A stretch of DNA of 64,000 bases from positions 186,001 to 250,000 of the forward strand of contig JAPQWV010000681.1 in assembly GCA_027422505.1 (NCBI GenBank), in the 5' to 3' direction. The notes below the pieces were generated by a model, which was not told the DNA's origin, made no database searches, and saw only the letters and a program-made list of their open reading frames with translations. Position 1 is the stretch's first letter; each line of letters opens with the position of its first letter. Below are positions 57,848-64,000 of the stretch, one piece after another. A program made the translations under genes and the position numbers. The DNA comes from Craterostigma plantagineum (lineage: Eukaryota; Streptophyta; Magnoliopsida; Lamiales; Linderniaceae).

Positions 57848-60510
57848 TGGGCTCGTGTTTTTGTTAATGGATGGGATTGTGATTAATGCAATTAAACATA
57901 TAAAGATTGTGCAAAATGTTATTCTTTTTTATCTTTTTCTTTCTCCAGATTTTACTTTTTTCTTTATTAATCGTTGGATGGACTAAAAGAAGAGTTAAAA
58001 TTTCAGGGTAAAGCAATAATTTATCAATTATGCCTCATGTTTGAAGACTCAATCAAGATATTTGATCGTGTAATTATTTATTTAGTGGTTTATAACTAAA
58101 AGCTATTTTCGGGTAGGAGATTGGATGAAAGTGAAATATAAAAACGAGATTCTCAAATCTCTTTCATTAGTTCACTAATATTTTGGATGGAAGTTGAATG
58201 GTCTGTAATTAGGCGCATGGCAAACTCTTTGGCATTTGCCCATTCAATTTATTAAGATATTTAGAACTTGATGAAGTTGATAATTAGGTTTGAGCTTATA
58301 CTACCTAACCTAATTAGGAAACTGAGTTGTTTAATTAATTGTGTACTTGTAAATTTGGGCTGACGTCATGTCACACCGACCTTTACAACAAGCCCTCGCA
58401 TTTCTCGGCATTGTTTAAGCTATTAAAAGATTGATACAAATAACTACGTTTTGTAGGACAATGGGTATATATATGTTATTCACCCAATTATTTTTTTTTT
58501 ATGGTTGAAAATAATATGCTCTATATTGTAAATTTAAATATATATCTTCACACTATACATATTTGATACGGCAGGTAGTTGAAACCTATATTTCACCACA
58601 CACACGTTTTTCTATTAATTCCTAATTGTTTCTTCTTGAACTCGTCGGCAGAAGGCTTCTACATCAATCATATCATAGCTTCCATATTTATGTCATGCAT
58701 AATCTTTTTTGGAAAATAATAACTTTATCATTTAATAGAACTAACTATGGTCGAAAATCGTTTACTTTGCTATTTGAGTTAAGCTTTAATGCTTTTTCGT
58801 ACAAGACAAAGTACCATATGGGTATGATTAAAGAGAAACGAGATAATATTCATATTTAATAACGTCCACTGCTAATTAATAGTTGTTTCTACAAACCACC
58901 TTGAAAACGATAGGCATGAAATGCAAAATACTTTAAATTAACATATTTGTTACCAAGGAAGATCAAAGTGTGTAATAGGGTCACTTTTCCTCTCCTTCGC
59001 TTCGTTTCTTTGCTGCTAAGGAGGGTTTGGAAAAAACTAAAAAGTGACGCCTCTTGATATCATTCACATATACACATCATCTTGTGTATAAATGTCATTG
59101 AAATTAACATTGAACTCTTTTATAGAATTTCATTGAAATTATATAAGCTCTTCTGCAGAATTTCATAATTTTACTATAGATATGATACCAAAAATAAAAT
59201 ATTACATGACATTTATATGTTAATGGCACAATGATCACGTAAATTAAACGAAAGTGTCGGATACAAGGAATCTAGTGACTTGGATAATTTCAGAATTGTA
59301 TACAGTGCAGCATAAACTTTGTTGTAATCACTTTATTGCAAACAAGATTGAGACAAATGGCTTTTACTTCATGCATAAGCCAAGAACTATTCATCTTAAT
59401 AGTAACAATAACAAAAAGCATACGAAAATAGACTACCATATGTTATATAGTATTTTGAAACGTTATTACGACGTTTAAACCTTGTTTTTCTAACTAGCGT
59501 GTGGCGACACGTAAAAAACTTTTTATTTTCGGTTTAGTCTGTGGTACATTTTATTTAATTATTAATTTCATCCACTTCTTTATTCTTTCATTGGGCAAAA
59601 GTGTAAAGTAAGTTATGCAATTAATTATCCTCGTGGACAAAAACATAAAGCGAAGTGCCTTAAAAGCACGATATGATATGATCTACCGAAAGGAGAATCC
59701 ATTATATAACATGCATCTAGGTTTTGTCCATTGATTTTTGATATATTGTCGAAAAGAAAAAAAAAAGGGGGAGTTATTAATGGTAGGAAAAGCAAGTAGT
59801 TTGGACCACGAGAAAATGTTGACCATTTAATTTTGCAGAAATGATGCATAATGAATAAAAAAGACATCGACAGAGCTATGTTGATTTATGAAAATCAAAT
59901 ATATAGATCATTATGTTTTATTACCGAAATCAAACTCATAATTAATTTATTTGCTAGTCCAAGTGAATTTGTGTTGGCTGGTGTGGTGACGAGGATTTCA
60001 ATTCTCAACAACGATTCTTTTTCCTTTGGTAGTATCAAGTGTTCAAAACGTACGACAAGAAGCCTAAGCAGCAAAAACATTAGTATTGAATTCAAAGTCT
60101 TCTAACATGAGTGTTTTATTGAGAGAATTTATGCTGGAGTAAATAATATTTTGTACAAGTGCTTTTCCGACGAGGTGTTGCACTAAAAATATACACGAAT
60201 GTATTAGTTATTTTAATTTTTTTTGATGTATTTTATTTAATAAAAAGCTTAAGCTCGAGCTCAAATGAAAGGGCTTGAAGTCGAGATCGAAGAAAGATTG
60301 GGCCTGGTGTAGGATTTTCTAACACATTTTTAAATCATCAAACGAATGAATTCGAAGGATGAGATTGACCCGAGACTCGATTCTTACCTACACAGATGGC
60401 AAGATAGAATCGATAACAGGCGAAAAACAACACATAAAACAAGACATGTACCAATGTTTTCTGCCATTGTCTGCAACTACTGAGCCTTCCATATTAGGAT
60501 GCAGCGACCA
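57848..60510. other. Gene-poor AT-rich interval
   Basis: 2.7 kb without a recognisable exon, RNA gene or bounded repeat. Short frames here (up to about 84 codons) lack family resemblance and flanking splice signals. The right end (about 60350-60510) is probably 3' UTR of the coiled-coil gene. Confidence 0.6.
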
Positions 60511-62072
60511 TCAATCCCAGCCACTTTGCAGGATCGAAGCAAGCCTGCTATTTATAGTCGAGCAAATAGTAATGTAAACAATCTACACAGTTGAGAGTGA
60601 GGTAGATTGTTAATGGTTTTTACCTTTCTCGAGTATGGTGAATATCTTCAAGAATCTCAGTCAAGTGCCGTACTCTATCATACTCTGCCTCCTCTGCGCT
60701 TCTTTTCGAACTCAAATTTGAAAACCTTATGAATGTCTCCAGTTCTACTTCAACTCTGTTGAGCTGTTGATCTAAGTGGCCCACAAAGCGTTTGTACGTG
60801 GAAATTTCCTTAGCATTACCGTCGACCTCCTCATTGGCCTCCCATTGGGGTTCGCCGAAATCTTGTGATTCTTCCTCACCTTCAGTTTCAGTACGAATTG
60901 GATTTGATAAATCATCAGAGAGACTATCTTGATTTTCCCCTTTTGGAGATACGATTCGGACAGGGGTTGGAGTTTTTGTCTGATCAGTGACTTCGGCGTC
61001 TGATGACACGTTGTCTATCAGCAGAGTTTCCTTTGTTGAAATTGCCTGAGATCGTCGGTCAATATAAATGCAGAATTTTAAGTTTCAAAGAGCTGAGAAA
61101 TGAGGTCGTTTTTCGTACCTTGGTCAGCTTCGAAGAGAGTTCGTCGAAAAGTTCTATACGAGTCTTCAGCTTCTCCATGGCTTGCATGACTTTCTTCTTC
61201 TGAAATAACAACTCCCTAGCATCATCGTCTCTGCCCGTCCGAACGCTAACAGCAGCTTGATTCCTAAGCTTTTCGGCTGCTTCAGACAGGCGCATGAGCC
61301 TTAACCTCGAGTTGTTAGCTTGACATAAGACATCAAAGAGAGAGTGAACAAATGTAGAAAGCTCGTCTTGAACAAAGAAAAGAAATTACTATCAGTTTGA
61401 AGAGAAACATGATATCCCTATGAGAATACTAACAATAAGCTACCTGTTATATAGAATCCCAACTCACAGTTTTTGTCCACATTCATATAATTCAAGGCAA
61501 CGTAAACCTATCTTAGCTGAAAGAACGTAGACAGACATGGAATTTGTGTTCTTCACACTGATCATGCGCCCTTGTAGCAGAAAATGCTCCCTTTGATTGA
61601 AGCAGGTAACCCAACTAAATTGCCATCTAATTTCAGCTTCAATCGCATTGTTCAAGTCAACATAAACCAGCTCAATCTAAATCCGAGACACACTTATCTT
61701 TTCTGCCATTTGCCAATCTCAGAATGAACATAAACCATGAAACAAAAGCCATCTCATCACAAAAAACCAAAAAAAAATTACGATTCTAACCTCCAATCTC
61801 CTAAGTAATTGACGTAATTCAAGAAAATTGCCTGTAACATTAAAAAAGAAAAAAAAAAAAAAACCTTTGGCTGTTGTGTCGAGAGCTTCCTTGTGAAGAT
61901 TATCGAGTTCATTGCGAATCTGCTCCGAAGGTATAGTAGCAGAAGAAGAAGAAGAAGAAGAAGAAGAAGAAGAAGAAGAAGAAGAAGAAGACAAACACAC
62001 CGTGCTGTTGATGCTTGAATAACATCGACGACGCCCAGCGATTACTACCGAAGAGCCAACACTGAGTATCAT
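60511..62072 (-). CDS. Uncharacterised plant coiled-coil protein, Ser-rich near N-terminus
   Basis: Four exons: 62072-61865, 61318-61119, 61045-60624 and 60547-60511, giving 288 residues; all phases match. The N-terminus is basic and Ser-rich (MILSVGSSVVIAGRRRCYSS), possibly an organelle presequence, followed by a run of about 17 Ser from a (GAA)n tract. Then come predicted helices (RLMRLSEAAEKLRNQAAV; ARELLFQKKKVMQAMEKLK) and an acidic middle. A C-terminal helix (YKRFVGHLDQQLNRVEVELE; RVRHLTEILEDIHHTRE) ends SRLASILQSGWD. The last 13 codons come from a separate exon; unspliced, the frame stops six bases past the donor. I do not know its function. Confidence 0.78.
61941..61991 (-). repeat. 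(GAA/TTC)n microsatellite encoding poly-Ser
   Basis: Seventeen pure triplet repeats inside the first exon of the coiled-coil gene, read as TCT codons. Confidence 0.92.
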
Positions 62073-62437
62073 CTGTACAGTTCATATGGCCTCTTCTCAA
62101 CAACGTATCGAAGCTATTGTTGTAAATGAAAAACTGGGCTATTGTTGGGCCTATATTTGGGCATTGGCCCAACTACGTTTGACAATGATTGGTCCACAAT
62201 AGATTGAAATCGTGGTAGGCAAAAGCGACTTTATTTAGTAGAAGTCGCATAAGCGTATTCAATATCGAATCGTCGAGTCTCCTCTGACGTCTCCCCATTG
62301 CATTGCCTCAGGTGAATGGAGAATGATGATTGATCAATCAGTGTTGGTCCCAAAGCCCTTATTATTTCCCAAGCTGAAATCGATCGACACACCATTTTAG
62401 CTTCGCCGATCGATCGAAATCCGAAGAGAACAATCCG
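62073..62437. promoter_or_regulatory. Divergent promoter between the coiled-coil gene and VPS16
   Basis: Only 365 bp separate the two start codons. ACTGGGCTA, TTGGGCCTA, TTTGGGCA and TTGGCCCAA lie within 62132-62172, nearer the coiled-coil gene. No strong TATA box is present on either side. Confidence 0.65.
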
Positions 62438-63885
62438 ATGGCCGGAGTCGCCGTAGCTGCGGAGTGGCAGCTCCTCTACAATCGGTACTACCGCAAGCCG
62501 GAAATCTACCAGATGCAGTGGAAGCTCGTCGACCTCTCGCGCAACAAGGTCGCCTGTGCTCCCCTAGGAGGACCTATTGCAGTGATCCGAGACGACACGA
62601 AGATCGTGCAGCTCTATGCAGAATCCGCTCTCCGAAAACTGCGAATCTTCACTTCCTCTGGTAAATTAATCGCCGAAACGGTGTGGAAAAATCCTGGTGG
62701 ACGGTTGATAGGGATGTCCTGGTCTCAGGATCTAACCTTGATCTGTGTCACCCAGGACGGAACTCTTTATAGCTATAATATATTTGCGGAATTGATGTCA
62801 ACATACTCTTTGGGGCCGGAGTGTTTTGAGAACAGCGTGGTGGACTGCGTTTTTTGGGGGAACGGTGTTGTGTGTGTGAATGAGGCGCTGGGTATGTTCG
62901 TTGTGCCAGATTTTAAGGACCCGAGGACTGTGAAATTGGCAGACTGTGGATTGGAAGATCTCCCAACTTGTGTGGCTGTTATTGAGCCGGAGTACACGAG
63001 GTCGGGGGATGTGGAGGTGTTGGTTGGTAGTGGGGAAGGAGTTTTGTTGGTGGGGGAGGAGGATGTGCAGACACTGGGGATGGGGATTGGTCCCGTGCAG
63101 AGGATGGTGGTGTCGAAGAAAGGGGAGTTTGTGGCATTGTTTACTGGGGATGGGAGGCTGCTCGTGGTGTCATCGAATTTCGAGAATGTGGTAATTGAAC
63201 ATACTTGTGAGGTATGTCTGTGTGTGTATCAGTATGCTAAAGGTGGAATTAGGTTTAATTTTTGGTTGGATGTTGACCAAAAAGACGGTACTGTTCTTCG
63301 AAAAGAGTTTGTGCTTAGTCTTTTATCTGTATAAGAGAATAATTTAAGCATTTAATGGTTTCATTATCATCATATGGGTTTGTTCAGACCATTCTGGAAA
63401 GATAAATCTTATTCATGTGGGGTTTCATGTGAAATGTGAAAATGTGACCTATTATGGGGAAAAAAAAGTTAATGATTCATGACACTGGATCTGATTGTTG
63501 TATTTTGTCTTACTCTATCATCTACTTGTGCCGTTTCCACCCTTCCTTGGATTTTTATGATTTAACAGTTATCTCCTCTATTTGTGTGCTGCAGACTGCC
63601 CTTCCTCCTAGCCAGCTAGCTTGGTGCGGATTAGACAGTGTCTTACTGTATTGGGATGACATGTTGTTGATGGTTGGCCCGTTTGGAGATCCTGTAAGCT
63701 ACATATATGATGAACCCATTATTCTTATTCCTGAGTGTGACGGGGTGAGGATACTTTCTAATACAAGCATGGAGTTTCTACATCGAGTTCCAGACTCTAC
63801 AGTATCAATATTTCAGATTGGAAGCACTACACCTGCTGCTCTGTTGTATGATGCTCTAGATCATTTTGATAGGCAAAGTGCTAAG
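62438..63885 (+). CDS. VPS16: VPS16 / VACUOLELESS1, 5' part (runs off right edge)
   Basis: Core subunit of the HOPS/CORVET tethering complexes, required for vacuole formation and fusion in plants. Two exons are present, 62438-63211 and 63595-63885 (355 codons); the second ends at a GTATTG donor and the gene continues beyond 64000. The protein opens MAGVAVAAEWQLLYNRYYRK and contains MQWKLVDLSRNKVACAPLGG, MSWSQDLTLICVTQDG and, in exon 2, TALPPSQLAWCGLDSVLLYW, all from the N-terminal beta-propeller. The C-terminal helical region lies outside. Confidence 0.95.
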
Positions 63886-64000
63886 GTATTGAAAATTCAT
63901 ATTCTCCTCACCTGGGGTGTTGGAATTTTGTTAAAAAGTAGTATATCCTTTGTGCGTTAGCTCGTTCTGGATTGACAAGACATGCATCGTTGTTATACGT

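Noticed and set aside
57848..60510. Several 60-85 codon frames
   Set aside because: No conserved motif, splice context or promoter; expected by chance in AT-rich DNA.

Overview
The window is nuclear DNA of a flowering plant. Its genes are split by GT-AG introns, promoters carry plant GGCCCA/TGGGCY (site II) and telo-box motifs, and plant-specific families are present: TDY-type MAP kinase, GIP1, ureidoglycine aminohydrolase, GH28 exopolygalacturonases and a 2S albumin. The Met-rich, sesame-like 2S albumin points to an asterid, perhaps Lamiales; that is inference. I rebuilt exons by hand from ORF continuity, splice sites and intron phase, and nearly all models close exactly in frame.

Layout. 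1-8.4 kb: the 5' end of VPS34 (-), an intronless aspartic protease (+) and a GIP1-type gene (-) with a one-base frameshift. 9.3-20.6 kb: LACS8-type acyl-CoA synthetase, mitochondrial bL36, a p24-beta cargo receptor, two non-autonomous DNA transposons, RPS28 and a two-TM acidic protein, all (+). 21.2-29.0 kb: ureidoglycine aminohydrolase and nucleoporin NUP133, both (-). 29.3-34.9 kb: a doubtful short gene, ESS2 (+), thymidine kinase (-) and a 2S albumin (+) with RY elements in its promoter. 35.5-50.1 kb: three exopolygalacturonase paralogues (one -, two +) in a region full of retroelements: a 5S-containing (Cassandra-like) LTR remnant, two LINE-like insertions, a gag-only copia element and a SINE, four of them with readable target-site duplications. 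51.5-64 kb: a TBC Rab-GAP (+), an MPK16-type MAP kinase (-), a gene-poor stretch, a coiled-coil protein (-) and the start of VPS16 (+), the last two sharing a 365-bp divergent promoter.

Most genes are independent housekeeping genes (membrane traffic, nuclear pore, ribosome, splicing, nucleotide salvage, signalling), not a co-regulated pathway. The real local cluster is the polygalacturonases, which share exon structure, a conserved promoter block and, for two copies, 3' flanking sequence. From memory, p24, ESS2, TK, exopolygalacturonase and TBC homologues lie close together on Arabidopsis chromosome 3 (about At3g07680-At3g07890), suggesting conserved synteny. I see no CRISPR, operon or prokaryotic system. 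The most informative observations are the gag-only copia element with its empty site preserved in a paralogous flank, the GIP1 frameshift exposed by intron phase, the hidden last exon of bL36m and the shared promoter block of the polygalacturonases.
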